NCBI GenBank assembly: GCA_015492515.1 | Contig: WGEZ01000071.1 | Location: forward strand, 1-37,910 | Length of the DNA stretch: 37,910 nucleotides | Direction: 5' to 3' | DNA from: Nitrospirota bacterium | GTDB taxonomy: Bacteria > Nitrospirota > Thermodesulfovibrionia > Thermodesulfovibrionales > JdFR-85 | Part shown: in pieces, positions 21,152 through 30,100 of the stretch | Layout: each line of letters opens with the position of its first letter | Position numbering within the stretch: position 1 is the stretch's first letter | Notes under the pieces: generated by a model | What the model saw: only the letters and a program-made list of their open reading frames with translations | Told to the model about the DNA's origin: nothing | Database searches by the model: none | Position numbers and translations under genes: made by a program

Positions 21152-22537
21152 ATGGGGATAAGGGAAGAGAACGCGCGTCTGGAGGACCTTGACAGGAGAT
21201 ACCTCTGGCACCCCTTCACACAGATGAAGGAGTGGATAGAGGGGACACCGCTGATCATCTCCGAGGGGAGGGACTGCTTCATAAAGGACACCTACGGCAG
21301 GTGGTACATCGACGGTGTCTCATCCCTCTGGGTGAACATACACGGCCACAGGCGGCGGGAGATCAACGACGCCATCAAGGAGCAGCTCGAGCGGATCGCC
21401 CACTCCACCCTCCTGGGTTTGAGCAACGTCCCCGCCGTGAGGCTGGCCGAGAGGCTGGCCGACCTTCTCCGCTCCTCCTTCGCCGCCTGCAGAGGACCGA
21501 TCCCGGACAAGGTCTTCTACTCGGACAACGGTTCAACCTCTGTCGAGGTGGCCCTCAAGGTCTCCTTCCAGTACTGGAGACACCGGGGTCTGGAAGGAAG
21601 GAACGCCTTCCTCTCCCTGAACAACGCCTACCACGGCGACACCCTCGGTGCGGTGAGCGTGGGCGGGATAGGGCTGTTCCACTCCCTGTTCAGGCCCCTC
21701 CTCTTCAGGACCTACAGGGCGCCCTCCCCGTATTGTTACCGGTGCGAGCTCGGACTGGAGCATCCCTCCTGCAGGATGGCCTGCCTCGGGAGGATGGAGG
21801 AGATCCTGAAGGAGCACTCTGAAGAGATAGCCGCCGTCATCGTGGAGCCCGTCATCCAGGCCGCCGGAGGGATGATAGTGGCGCCGGAGGGGTTCCTCAG
21901 GGGCGTCAGGGAGCTCTGCAGCAGCTACGACGTCCTCCTGATCGCGGACGAGGTTGCAACGGGCTTCGGCAGGACCGGAAGGATGTTCGCCTCCGAACAC
22001 GAGGGGGTCGCGCCTGACATCATCTGCCTCTCCAAGGGGATCACCGGAGGCTATCTGCCCCTGGCGGCAACGGTAACGACCGAGGAGATATACAACGCCT
22101 TCCTCGGCGGGTACGGAGAGCTCAAGACCTTCTTCCACGGCCATTCCTATACGGGCAACCAGCTCGGCTGTGCCGCGGCCCTCGCCTGCCTCGAGATCTT
22201 CCACAGGGACGGGACGCTTCAGAAGCTGAGGCCGAAGATAGAGCTCCTCGAGGCCTGGCTGAAGGAGCTCCTCGAACTGCCCCACGTAGGAGACGTGAGG
22301 AACGCCGGCATGATGGCAGGCGTTGAACTCGTAAGCGACAAGGCGACGAAGGAACCTTACCCCTTCGAGGAGAAGATGGGCTGGCGGGTGGCGCTCGATG
22401 TGCGGAAGGAGGGTGTCTTCATCAGACCCCTCGGCGACGTCGTCGTGATCATGCCGCCACTGACCATAAGCACGGAGAACCTGAAGACGATGCTCGAAAA
22501 GATCAGGCGTTCCATCAGGAGGGTGACGGAGGGATGA
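21152..22537 (+). CDS. bioA: Adenosylmethionine-8-amino-7-oxononanoate aminotransferase
   Basis: A 461-residue PLP enzyme converting 7-keto-8-aminopelargonate to 7,8-diaminopelargonate with S-adenosylmethionine as amino donor (biotin synthesis). Recognisable sequences are [12 protein letters not shown] at the N-terminus (about 16-27), [67 protein letters not shown] with the PLP-contacting Asp, [15 protein letters not shown] with the Schiff-base Lys (about 294), and [19 protein letters not shown]. The start has GAGAGGAC upstream. No other biotin gene is adjacent. The stop overlaps the following ferredoxin gene by four bases. Confidence 0.93.
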   Translation: MGIREENARLEDLDRRYLWHPFTQMKEWIEGTPLIISEGRDCFIKDTYGRWYIDGVSSLWVNIHGHRRREINDAIKEQLERIAHSTLLGLSNVPAVRLAERLADLLRSSFAACRGPIPDKVFYSDNGSTSVEVALKVSFQYWRHRGLEGRNAFLSLNNAYHGDTLGAVSVGGIGLFHSLFRPLLFRTYRAPSPYCYRCELGLEHPSCRMACLGRMEEILKEHSEEIAAVIVEPVIQAAGGMIVAPEGFLRGVRELCSSYDVLLIADEVATGFGRTGRMFASEHEGVAPDIICLSKGITGGYLPLAATVTTEEIYNAFLGGYGELKTFFHGHSYTGNQLGCAAALACLEIFHRDGTLQKLRPKIELLEAWLKELLELPHVGDVRNAGMMAGVELVSDKATKEPYPFEEKMGWRVALDVRKEGVFIRPLGDVVVIMPPLTISTENLKTMLEKIRRSIRRVTEG

Positions 22538-22749
22538 AGGGAAGGATCGAGATCGACAGGGAGCTCTGCAAGGGCTGCAGCTACTGCGTTTCGGCCTGCC
22601 CGGGCGGGATCCTGGCCCTGGATTCCGAGTTCAATGCCTCCGGATACTACCCGGCGAGGATCATCGATCCTGACAGATGCACAGGCTGCGCCCTCTGCGC
22701 GGAGGTCTGCCCCGACGTGGCCATCCTGGTCTGGCGTGAGGAGGGGTGA
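22534..22749 (+). CDS. 2x[4Fe-4S] ferredoxin, KorD/PorD-like
   Basis: A 71-residue ferredoxin with two cluster motifs: CKGCSYCVSACP (about residues 12-23) and CTGCALCAEVCP (about 48-59). The layout, including an extra segment with NASGYYPARIID between motifs, matches the delta subunit of 2-oxoacid:ferredoxin oxidoreductases. The catalytic alpha/beta subunits do not follow: the next gene, 141 bases on, is an unrelated lipoprotein. It is translationally coupled to bioA (ATGA). It may be a stand-alone electron carrier or a displaced subunit. Confidence 0.85.
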   Translation: MKGRIEIDRELCKGCSYCVSACPGGILALDSEFNASGYYPARIIDPDRCTGCALCAEVCPDVAILVWREEG

Positions 22750-22824
22750 AGGCTCTTCTGTCTCGACGTCTGGTTCTGCAGGAGGGGGTCCATGGAAGGG
22801 GTGCTCAAACGTTAAAAAAACTAA

Positions 22825-22854
22825 ATGCCACAACCGGTCAGTGGATGGTATAAT
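22825..22854 (+). promoter_or_regulatory. Probable promoter of the glycine-zipper lipoprotein
   Basis: ATGCCA (22825-22830), 18-base spacer, TATAAT (22849-22854), 36 bases before the ATG at 22891. The surrounding A/T-rich tract contrasts with the GC-rich genes. Confidence 0.5.
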
Positions 22855-22890
22855 TAAAAAACAACATAGGAAAGAGCAAAGGAGGGAGCC

Positions 22891-23307
22891 ATGAAACGAT
22901 CCGTTTCATTGATAACGATCCTCGCCCTGCTGGTCCTGACGCTGGGGTGTACGGAGTATCACGCGCGCGGTGCGGCTGCCGGCGGCGCCGTAGGCGGCTT
23001 CGCCGGTGCGATACTGGATAAGAAGAACCCCTGGCGGGGAGGGGTCATAGGAGCCGCCCTCGGAGCGGTCCTCGGTGCGACCCTCACCGACATCTCACTC
23101 AGGGCGTCAAGGGAGGCGGCGGCCACAAGGAGACCCGTTGAGTACAGGACCACCGACGGCAGGGGCGTCTACCGTGCAGATCCGGTGACCTACGATGCAC
23201 AGACGAGATGCCACAAGATCCGCGAGAGGGTCTGGGAGGACGGCAGGCTCGTGAAGGACCAGATCAGGGAGGTCTGCGAGGGGGAGAAGTACGAGAGGAG
23301 ATACTGA
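22891..23307 (+). CDS. Glycine-zipper lipoprotein
   Basis: A 138-residue lipoprotein: signal peptide and lipobox (LVLTLGCTEY, Cys about residue 20), then a glycine-zipper region of two hairpin-like segments, AAAGGAVGGFAGAILD and GGVIGAALGAVLGATL (about 28-66), as in YMGG/17-kDa-antigen-like proteins. The C-terminal half is polar and includes a Cys pair (about 110 and 132) in CHKIRERVWEDGRLVKDQIREVC. A strong AAAGGAGGG precedes the ATG. Members are envelope proteins, often outer-membrane attached, of uncertain function. Confidence 0.85.
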   Translation: MKRSVSLITILALLVLTLGCTEYHARGAAAGGAVGGFAGAILDKKNPWRGGVIGAALGAVLGATLTDISLRASREAAATRRPVEYRTTDGRGVYRADPVTYDAQTRCHKIRERVWEDGRLVKDQIREVCEGEKYERRY

Positions 23308-23333
23308 AGGGCGCGGTCTCCCCTGAGGTGGTC

Positions 23334-24167
23334 TCAGCTCGGAACACCTCTGCGGAGGCCCCTCTTTCTCATCAGCTCATAGATCGTTATTGCCGCGGCG
23401 GAGGCCACGTTGAGGCTCTCCGCCCTCCCCGACATGGGGATGCAGAGGCTCAACCCTGCTGATCCCCTCACCTCCCGACTCACCCCGGCCGCCTCGTTGC
23501 CGAAGACGAGGGCCACGGGACCACTGACCACGGTGTCAAAGACCGTCTCCTCAGCCCCGGGTTCGGTGATCAGGATCCGGACCCCGTGCCTCCTGCACCA
23601 GTGGAGGAAGGACTCCCGAGGGGCGAAGAAGACCTTCAGCCCGAAGACACTCCCGGCGGACGCCCTCACCGCCTTCGGTGTGAAGGGGTTTGCAGAGCCC
23701 TTCAGGCAGACGAAGGACCTCACTCCGGCACCGTCGCAGACCCTGACGATCGTACCCGGGTTGCCAGGGTCCTGTATCCCGTCGGAGACGACGATGAGCT
23801 CATCCTCCCCCGGGGAGTGCCGGTCGATATCCCCCGCCGCCCTCACCCGCGAGAGGGCTATTATACCCTGGGGCGTCACCGTGTCGGAGATGCGGGCCAT
23901 CAGTCGATCATCTATCACGGTTACCGGCACGGAGAGCCCTTCGAGGACCCCTCCGTGCCTCCCTCCCCTCATGAACCCCTCCGTGACGAGCACCGCCTCG
24001 ACCGCCGCCCCGCAGGCCAGGGCCGTCGAGAGGGGCCTGGGCCCCTCGATCAGCACCTCTCCGGAGGGTCTCTCTGCCGAGGGCGCGTACTTCTCGGGCC
24101 TCGCCTTCACCTTAAGGATCCTCTTGACGAGCGGGTTACGAGGGGAGCGTATAACCCTCGACCTCAT
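23334..24167 (-). CDS. SpoU/TrmH-family RNA 2'-O-methyltransferase
   Basis: A 277-residue SPOUT methyltransferase. The N-terminal substrate-binding domain (RVIRSPRNPLVKRILKVKARPEK) is followed by the knotted catalytic domain with motif 1 VVSDGIQDPGNPGTIVRVCDGAG (about 148-170), motif 2 VALVFGNEAAGVSREV (about 221-236) and motif 3 LCIPMSGRAESLNVASAAAITIYE (about 243-266). It methylates ribose in rRNA or tRNA using SAM; TsnR/RlmB-like 23S rRNA activity is likely, but the target is unknown. The gene overlaps the end of the flippase-like gene by 32 bases and is the last of three co-directional genes. Confidence 0.9.
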   Translation of the reverse strand: MRSRVIRSPRNPLVKRILKVKARPEKYAPSAERPSGEVLIEGPRPLSTALACGAAVEAVLVTEGFMRGGRHGGVLEGLSVPVTVIDDRLMARISDTVTPQGIIALSRVRAAGDIDRHSPGEDELIVVSDGIQDPGNPGTIVRVCDGAGVRSFVCLKGSANPFTPKAVRASAGSVFGLKVFFAPRESFLHWCRRHGVRILITEPGAEETVFDTVVSGPVALVFGNEAAGVSREVRGSAGLSLCIPMSGRAESLNVASAAAITIYELMRKRGLRRGVPS

Positions 24168-25083
24168 CCCTCACCTTCCATCTGAGGTAGACGACTATCC
24201 CCGGGGTGGAGCCCGCCAGAAAGGAGAGGAACCATGCCAGGGATATGGAGGTGGCCATCTCGGGGCTCACGCCGGTGAGACCGAAGAGGAGCGTGAAGGC
24301 GCCCTCCCTTATGCCGAGCCCTGATATGGAGACCGGTATGGTGGTAAGAACGATGATGATCGGCAGGAAGAGGAAGAACTCCAGGGGGGATGCGCCGGCA
24401 CCCAGGCCCAGGGATATGACGTAGACGGAGAGGATGACCAGGACCTGGACGGCTATGGAGAGGAGGAAGGCCCTCAGGAGCACGGCGGGCCTCCTCCTGA
24501 ACCTGAGGAAGTACTCGTAGAAGCCCTTGACGGTTGCAAAGCGGTCTCCGAGCCTGAGGGTGAACACAAGGAGGCTGAAGACCACGAAGGCGAGGGCGAT
24601 GACGGGGACCGCCCATTCCGCACCGGTGCCCCTGATCCTTCCGATGCCGAAGGGGAGGGCCGCGAGGCCCAGGAACAGCAAGGCGGCGAACCCCGTGTAT
24701 CTGTCGGCGAAGACCGAAGCGAGCGACGAGGCGCTGCTCCTCGTATCCTTGTAGAGGTAATATATCCTCAGGGCGTCTCCTCCGACCAGACCGGGCAGGA
24801 TATGGTTGAAGAAGGCTCCCATCAGGTAGAGTGAAAACAGGCGTGAGGTGGCCGGGGCCGATCCGGGCGTCCCCTCGGGCAGGAAGGACCTCCACCTGAG
24901 GGTGGAGAGATAGAGGGTCAGCAGATAGAGCACCGACGCACCGAGAAACATCAGGGGGTTCATGGCCCTTATGGTGTGGTAGACCTCACCGGGGCCGGCC
25001 TTCTTCAGTACAAGGTACATGAGGGAGGAGCTTATCGAGACCTTGAGGATGAGGGTGAGGATCTTATTTCTCTTTCTGGCCAA
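24136..25083 (-). CDS. Flippase-like (AglD2/LPG-synthase TM region) membrane protein
   Basis: A 315-residue membrane protein with about eight segments. It shows the family pattern LTLILKVSISSSLMYLVLKKAGPGEVYHTIRAMNPLMFLGASVLYLL, a central GAFFNHILPGLVGGDALRIYYLYK (about 92-115) and a C-terminal LPIIIVLTTIPVSISGLGIREGAFTLLF (about 238-265). The lysylphosphatidylglycerol synthetase transmembrane/UPF0104 family includes proteins thought to act in lipid-linked sugar or lipid transfer. It overlaps the upstream glycosyltransferase by 20 bases, so the pair probably act together on a polyprenyl-phosphate sugar. Confidence 0.85.
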   Translation of the reverse strand: MARKRNKILTLILKVSISSSLMYLVLKKAGPGEVYHTIRAMNPLMFLGASVLYLLTLYLSTLRWRSFLPEGTPGSAPATSRLFSLYLMGAFFNHILPGLVGGDALRIYYLYKDTRSSASSLASVFADRYTGFAALLFLGLAALPFGIGRIRGTGAEWAVPVIALAFVVFSLLVFTLRLGDRFATVKGFYEYFLRFRRRPAVLLRAFLLSIAVQVLVILSVYVISLGLGAGASPLEFFLFLPIIIVLTTIPVSISGLGIREGAFTLLFGLTGVSPEMATSISLAWFLSFLAGSTPGIVVYLRWKVRDEVEGYTLPS

Positions 25084-26080
25084 GGATCTCTTTGATTACA
25101 TAGATCGGTTTTCTCTGGCTCTCATGGTAGACCCTGACGAGCATCTCGCTGATGAGCCCCATGCCTATGAGCTGAATCCCGACGATTATCAACAGTATGC
25201 CCAGCAGGAGGAGGGGCCTGCTCCCTATCTCCTCTCCGAAGAGGAGCTTCCTCAAGGTGAGATAGAGGGAGATGAGAAAGCCCGCCGAGCCTGCACCGAG
25301 ACCGAGGAGGCCGAAGAACTGTATCGGTTTTGTGGAGAAGCTCTGGAGGAACTTCACGGTGATAAGATCGAGGACGACCTTGATCGTGCGGGAGATGCCG
25401 TATTTTGAACTGCCCCGGTGTCTCCGATGATGCGTGGTCTCCACCTCCGCCACCCTCACGCCGTACCAGCTTGCCACGGCAGGGATGAACCTGTGCATCT
25501 CTCCGTAGAGGTTCAGGTTCTTGATCACCTCCCGCCTGTATGCCTTGAGGGAGCATCCATAGTCATGGAGCCTCACTCCGGTCACCTTGCTTATGAGCCA
25601 GTTCGCAACCATCGACGGGAGCCTCCGGCTGAAGAAGGGGTCCTTCCTCTTCCGTCTCCATCCGCTCACGAGGTCGTACCGGTCGATGCAGGCGAGGAGC
25701 CTCGGTATATCGGCGGGGTCGTTCTGGAGGTCGCCGTCCATGGTTACGATCACGTCGCCGCGCGCAAAGTCGAAGCCGGCGGCGAAGGCAGCGGTCTGAC
25801 CGAAGTTCCTCCTCAGGCTCAGGGCTACAACGTGGCTGTCCGAGAGGGCGAGCCCCTCGAGGAGCTCCGCCGTCCCGTCGGTGCTGCCGTCATCCACGTA
25901 TATGATCTCGTAATCGACCCCTGTCGAGGGGAGCACGTCGGCGAGCCTCCTGTGGAGCTCCTCTATGTTCTCCTCCTCGTTGTACAGGGGCACAACCACC
26001 GAGAGTCTCTTGAGCCATGCGGGTGCGTTCTTCGGAACCTCGGAAACACCCTCCCCTGAAACAGGGGCCTTCTCCTCCAT
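25064..26080 (-). CDS. Membrane GT2 glycosyltransferase (polyprenyl-phosphate sugar type)
   Basis: A 338-residue family-2 glycosyltransferase. The ATG at 26080 is preferred to one 12 bases upstream because GGGAG stands five bases before it. The catalytic domain (about residues 25-235) shows LSVVVPLYNEEENIEELHRRL, YEIIYVDDGSTDGT, NFGQTAAFAAGFDFARGDVIVTMDGDLQNDP with the DGD metal-binding motif, and LVSGWRRKRKDPFFSRRLPS. Two C-terminal membrane segments (about 250-272 and 290-312) resemble GtrB/DPM-like enzymes that load a sugar on undecaprenyl phosphate. It has its own promoter and is coupled to the flippase-like gene. Confidence 0.9.
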   Translation of the reverse strand: MEEKAPVSGEGVSEVPKNAPAWLKRLSVVVPLYNEEENIEELHRRLADVLPSTGVDYEIIYVDDGSTDGTAELLEGLALSDSHVVALSLRRNFGQTAAFAAGFDFARGDVIVTMDGDLQNDPADIPRLLACIDRYDLVSGWRRKRKDPFFSRRLPSMVANWLISKVTGVRLHDYGCSLKAYRREVIKNLNLYGEMHRFIPAVASWYGVRVAEVETTHHRRHRGSSKYGISRTIKVVLDLITVKFLQSFSTKPIQFFGLLGLGAGSAGFLISLYLTLRKLLFGEEIGSRPLLLLGILLIIVGIQLIGMGLISEMLVRVYHESQRKPIYVIKEILGQKEK

Positions 26081-26108
26081 GGTCTCTCCCATCGGCCGTT
26101 ATCAGTGT

Positions 26109-26138
26109 ATTTTACACATTCTCCCTCCCCGTTGCCAA
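26109..26138 (-). promoter_or_regulatory. Probable promoter of the GT2-flippase-methyltransferase operon
   Basis: Minus strand: TTGGCA (26138-26133), 18-base spacer, TAAAAT (26114-26109) with TG two bases upstream; leader of about 22 bases to the ATG at 26080. Confidence 0.55.
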
Positions 26139-26296
26139 CAAGCCTCGGTGCATCTCCGTTCCGTCGGCCGCAGGGACCGCTCTGACAGTGAGGGACGACG
26201 CGGGTCGACCTGTTGCCAAAACCGGTGGCGATCGGGTAGTTTATATCCTGAACCTGACCCCACCTGTCGCCGGGTCCGGGCGGAAGGAGGTTTCAC

Positions 26297-26572
26297 ATGG
26301 CTGAGATAAGGATCGAACGGAATCCCGACGAGGAGAGGCTCAGGGAGCTGGGTGTCTTCGACTGGCCCGTCTGGACAAAGGAGGCCTCCCGGTTCCCCTG
26401 GACCTACGATGAAGAGGAGACCTGCTACTTCCTCGAAGGTGACGTGACGGTCATCCCCGAGGGAGGGGAACCGGTCCAGATCGGCAAGGGCGACCTGGTC
26501 ACATTCCCGGCCGGGATGTCATGCACATGGAAGATCCGCAAGGGCGTGAGGAAGCACTACAGGTTCGGTTGA
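26297..26572 (+). CDS. Small cupin-domain protein (DUF861 type)
   Basis: A 91-residue single-domain cupin with DEEETCYFLEGDVTVIPEGGEPVQIGKGDLVTFPAGMSCTWKIRKGVRKHYRF, close to the EutQ-like (S)-ureidoglycine/ethanolamine cupin pattern found as free-standing plant and bacterial proteins. The usual metal-binding His pair of motif 1 is not evident (TCYFLEG), so metal dependence is doubtful. AAGGAGG stands six bases before the ATG. It stands alone, with the GT operon divergent on one side and the NSS transporter convergent on the other. Confidence 0.85.
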   Translation: MAEIRIERNPDEERLRELGVFDWPVWTKEASRFPWTYDEEETCYFLEGDVTVIPEGGEPVQIGKGDLVTFPAGMSCTWKIRKGVRKHYRFG

Positions 26573-26579
26573 CCCCCTG

Positions 26580-28073
26580 CTAACCCCTCCCTCCCGACCG
26601 GTGGTGTTCAGTCCTCCAGGGCCTTGATGCGATCACGAAGGCGGCGATCAGGGTGAGGAGCACCCAGTCCCTCCCGATCAGTATCAGGGATGTCCAGGAG
26701 TATCCTCCATAGGGCTTCTTCAGTTCATTGTACAGATCCCCCGAGAGGATTATACCGAGCACGAGGGGGACGAAGTACTTGATCAGGAAGTCCCACCATG
26801 GGCCGAGCTTGACGGTGGAGACCCTGTTGATGTGACCCCTGAGGACCTTCAACCTGAAGAACCACCCCACGAGCACACATTCAAAGATGCCCACCACAAC
26901 GAGGCCGTAGTGGGTGAGGAAGTGGTCCACTATGTCGAGCCACAGGAGTCCGGCCTGGGTGGTGAATATGATGGAGCCGCAGAAGCCGAGTATGGATACG
27001 AGGGCTATCAGCCTCTTCCGCTTGATCCCGAACTTGTCCACCATCGCGGAGGTGAAGGCCTCGATGATGGAGATGGACGACGACAGCCCGGCCACGACGA
27101 GACAGAGGAAGAATATCGCACCGAAGAGGTTCCCTCCGGGCATGAGGCTCACCGCCTTCGGATAGGCGACGAAGGCGAGGCCGATGCTCTGCGAGACCAC
27201 CTCGGAGATCGGCTTCCCCTGTGAAGCGGCCATGAAGCCCAGGACCGAAAAGACCGCAAAGCCGGCAAAGAGCGAATAGCCGCTGTTGATGAAGGCCGTC
27301 AGTACAGCGTTCCTGGAGATGTTCGCCTTCTCGGGGAGGTAGCTCGCGTAGGCGATCATGATCCCGAAGCCGAGGCTGAGGGTGAAGAATATCTGGCTGT
27401 AGGCGTCTATCCACACCTTCGGGTCGGAGAGCTTGGAGAAGTCGGGCGTCAGGTACGCCCTCACGCCCTCCATGGCGCCCTCGAGCGAGAGGGACCAGAA
27501 GACGAGCACCGCGGTCAACAGAAAGAGGAGGGGCATGAATATCTTGTTGGCGAGCTCTATCCCGCGCTGAACACCCCTGTGGACGATCACCCAGTTCACG
27601 AGCCATATGAAGAGGAGGGCGAAGAATATGGGTGTCCTTATCTGACCTATCTCAGACGGCGCACCGCTCACCGAGAGGAACTCCTTGAAGAAGAAGCTGT
27701 TCGGGTCGTCACCCCAGCCGAGGTTGAAGGAGAGGAGGAAGAAGTTGAGGCACCAGGCGATCACGACCGTGTAGTAGAGCACAATGCCGAACATCACGAA
27801 GGTCACGGCCCACCAGCCGAGCCATTCCCAGTTCTTCCTTATCTTTGCGTAGGCCAGGGGAGCTGAGCCGATGCGTTCGTGTCCCACACCGAACTCCAGG
27901 ATCAGCAGCGGCAGGCCGGCCGTCAGCAGGGCGGTGAGGTAGGGTATGAGGAAGGCCCCTCCGCCGTAGGTGTAGGCCATGTAGCTGAATCGCCAGATGT
28001 TGCCCAGCCCTATGGCAGAGCCTATCGCTGCAAGGAGAAAACCGAGCTGGCTCTTCCACTGTTCCCTCTTCAT
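26580..28073 (-). CDS. Sodium-dependent transporter, NSS/SNF family
   Basis: A 497-residue, roughly 12-segment member of the neurotransmitter:sodium symporter family, probably importing an amino acid with sodium. Family signatures are QLGFLLAAIGSAIGLGNIWRFSYMAYTYGGGAFLIPYL (about 7-44), which contains the sodium and substrate sites of segment 1, and SLGFGIMIAYASYLPEKANI (about 236-255). The ATG at 28073 overlaps the aroK stop (ATGA) and is preferred to a TTG nine bases upstream. Placement behind aroK and aroC hints at an aromatic amino-acid substrate, but genomic order alone does not prove it. Confidence 0.9.
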   Translation of the reverse strand: MKREQWKSQLGFLLAAIGSAIGLGNIWRFSYMAYTYGGGAFLIPYLTALLTAGLPLLILEFGVGHERIGSAPLAYAKIRKNWEWLGWWAVTFVMFGIVLYYTVVIAWCLNFFLLSFNLGWGDDPNSFFFKEFLSVSGAPSEIGQIRTPIFFALLFIWLVNWVIVHRGVQRGIELANKIFMPLLFLLTAVLVFWSLSLEGAMEGVRAYLTPDFSKLSDPKVWIDAYSQIFFTLSLGFGIMIAYASYLPEKANISRNAVLTAFINSGYSLFAGFAVFSVLGFMAASQGKPISEVVSQSIGLAFVAYPKAVSLMPGGNLFGAIFFLCLVVAGLSSSISIIEAFTSAMVDKFGIKRKRLIALVSILGFCGSIIFTTQAGLLWLDIVDHFLTHYGLVVVGIFECVLVGWFFRLKVLRGHINRVSTVKLGPWWDFLIKYFVPLVLGIILSGDLYNELKKPYGGYSWTSLILIGRDWVLLTLIAAFVIASRPWRTEHHRSGGRG

Positions 28074-28585
28074 CTTCCGCAAAGCTCCTTCACCCGCTGG
28101 ATCACCTCTTCGGCGATCTCCGCCGGAGAGAGGGAGTCCGTCTCTATCATCAGGTCCGCCTTCTCGTAGAATGGACGCCTGTACTCCAGGAGGTCCTTTA
28201 TCCGCTTGAGCGGGTCATCGACGTTCAGCAGGGGACGTTCCTCCGAGGAGCTGGTGCGTCTCAGGATCGTCTCCGGAGAGGCGGTAAGGCAGACTATCAC
28301 ACCCTTCTTCCTGAGGGCCTCCATGTTCTCCTCCCTCAGGACCACTCCGCCTCCCGTGGAGATCACCACGTTGTCCTCTTCCGAGAACCTCCTGACCATC
28401 TCCGTCTCCCTGTCGCGGAAGTAGGGCTCTCCGTAACGGCTGAAGATCTCCCTGATCGTCATGCCCTCGGCCTTCTCGATCTCGGCATCGAGCTCGACGA
28501 ACCTCATGCCGAGCCTGCGGGCTATCTCCCTGCCCACGGCGCTCTTGCCCGTGCCCATGAAGCCGGTGAGTACGATGTTCTTCAT
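28070..28585 (-). CDS. aroK: Shikimate kinase
   Basis: A 171-residue shikimate kinase phosphorylating shikimate at O3 in the chorismate pathway. It has a Walker A loop GFMGTGKSAVG (about 8-18), the shikimate-contacting D in ELDAEIEKAEGMTIREIFSRYGE with the nearby YFRDRETEMV (about 33-66), STGGGVVLREENM (about 76-88) and a lid-region RRTSSSEERPLL. It lies 62 bases downstream of aroC and overlaps the NSS transporter gene, forming an aroC-aroK-transporter unit. Confidence 0.94.
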   Translation of the reverse strand: MKNIVLTGFMGTGKSAVGREIARRLGMRFVELDAEIEKAEGMTIREIFSRYGEPYFRDRETEMVRRFSEEDNVVISTGGGVVLREENMEALRKKGVIVCLTASPETILRRTSSSEERPLLNVDDPLKRIKDLLEYRRPFYEKADLMIETDSLSPAEIAEEVIQRVKELCGR

Positions 28586-28647
28586 CGTCTGTCGAGAGAA
28601 GAGCCTCCGTTTTGACAGGGATTATAGCGAATCGGCCGAGGTTCAGT

Positions 28648-29823
28648 CTACAGGCTCTTCAGGAAGCCCTCGTAGTTACGTCGCGTCTCCTCCACGCTGT
28701 CTCCGCCGAACTTCTCCAGGAAGGCGTCAGCGAGCACAAGGGCGGTCATCGCCTCGCCGATCACCGTCGCCGCCGGCACCGCGCAGACATCGGACCTCTC
28801 GTAGGCGGCCTCAACGGTGCCGCCGGTCTCGATGTCGACGGATCTGAGGGGTCTGCGCTGGGTGGGTATGGGCTTCATGGCTGCCCTGACGACCACGGGC
28901 ATCCCGTTCGAGATCCCGCCCTCGATGCCCCCTGAGTGGTTCGTCTTCCTCGTAAAGCCCCTCCCCGTTGAGGCGGGAAATATCTCGTCCATCACCTCGG
29001 CACCGGGACGCCTTGACATCTCGAACCCGCCGCCGATCTCCACACCCTTCACGGCCTGGATACCGAGGAAGGCGTGGGCCAGACGGGCGTCGAGCCTCCT
29101 GTCCCACTGGATGTGACTGCCGAGCCCTACGGGAACGCCCACTGCATACACCAGGAACGTCCCGCCCAGGGAGTAGCCCCCCTCCGCAGCCCTCTCCACG
29201 GCCTCCCTCATCCGTGCCGCTGTATCAGCCTCCGGACACCTCAGCTCCGATGCCTCGGCGGCAGCAGAGAGAGACCTCAGATCCTCCTCCATCAGCTGCG
29301 ACGGCTCGATCTCCATCGAGACGTCGCCGATGGCTGTGACGAACCCTCCGACGGCTATGCCGAACTCCTCGAGGAGCCGCCTGGCAACAGCGCCGACAGC
29401 CACCCTCATGGCCGTCTCCCTTGCAGAGGACCTCTCCAGGATGTTCCTTATATCCCGCTGCCCGTACTTGAGGACCCCGGGCAGGTCGGCATGCCCGGGC
29501 CTCGGCCTGGTAACCGGTGGGGCAGAGCCCCTCTCCTCCCTCGCGGGTGACATCCCCCTCCGCCAGTTCTCCCAGTCGCGGTTCCTGATGAAGAGCGCCA
29601 GGGGCGAGCCCATCGTGAGGCCCCACCTGACCCCGCCGATGATCTCCACCCTGTCGGCCTCGATCTTCATCCTTCCGCCCCGACCGAAACCCGCCTGCCT
29701 CCTCATGAGCTCCCGGTCGATATCCTCGGGGTTTATCTCCAGGTTTGCAGGGATACCCTCGATGATACCCACGAGCCCCCTGCCGTGGGACTCTCCCGCC
29801 GTGAGGAACCGAAGCTTGAACAT
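28648..29823 (-). CDS. aroC: Chorismate synthase
   Basis: A 391-residue chorismate synthase, which uses reduced FMN to eliminate phosphate from EPSP. It carries the N-terminal LRFLTAGESHGRGLVGIIEGIPANL (about 4-28), ADRVEIIGGVRWGLTMGSPLALFIRNRDWENW, PRPGHADLPGVLKYGQRDIRNILERSSARETAMRVAVGA (about 109-147) and the C-terminal FTRKTNHSGGIEGGISNGMPVVVRAAMKPIPT (about 291-322). GGGGAG stands seven bases before the ATG. The length is at the long end of the normal range and nothing is missing. Confidence 0.95.
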   Translation of the reverse strand: MFKLRFLTAGESHGRGLVGIIEGIPANLEINPEDIDRELMRRQAGFGRGGRMKIEADRVEIIGGVRWGLTMGSPLALFIRNRDWENWRRGMSPAREERGSAPPVTRPRPGHADLPGVLKYGQRDIRNILERSSARETAMRVAVGAVARRLLEEFGIAVGGFVTAIGDVSMEIEPSQLMEEDLRSLSAAAEASELRCPEADTAARMREAVERAAEGGYSLGGTFLVYAVGVPVGLGSHIQWDRRLDARLAHAFLGIQAVKGVEIGGGFEMSRRPGAEVMDEIFPASTGRGFTRKTNHSGGIEGGISNGMPVVVRAAMKPIPTQRRPLRSVDIETGGTVEAAYERSDVCAVPAATVIGEAMTALVLADAFLEKFGGDSVEETRRNYEGFLKSL

Positions 29824-29858
29824 CTCCTTACTCCCCCGTGTTTGCTCCGACCTGGATG

Positions 29859-29884
29859 TGAAGCCCCCGACAGAGGGGGCTTCA
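29859..29884. terminator. Strong hairpin between the respiratory operon and aroC
   Basis: TGAAGCCCCC (29859-29868), a six-base loop and GGGGGCTTCA (29875-29884): a perfect 10-bp stem. No U-tract follows on the minus strand, so intrinsic termination is uncertain; it may be a processing or regulatory hairpin upstream of aroC. The remaining 216 bases to the pentaheme gene stop contain no gene I can support. Confidence 0.45.
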
Positions 29885-30100
29885 GGGAAAATCGGTCTAT
29901 TTACACAGCCGGCCCTCGTCTCGATCAGGGATCGGACGTCCAGCCGGCATCCACACAGACGATCCGCAGACAGCGGGCGGCGGCCTCACCCGCCGCTCCG
30001 AAGGCCCTCATCCTCCCGCCTCCGTCCGAAGGATCGGGCATGGGGGTGCATGGACAGGCTCCGGTCCTTCAGCCGTGACCGGGCGCCCTCTCCGGGGATC

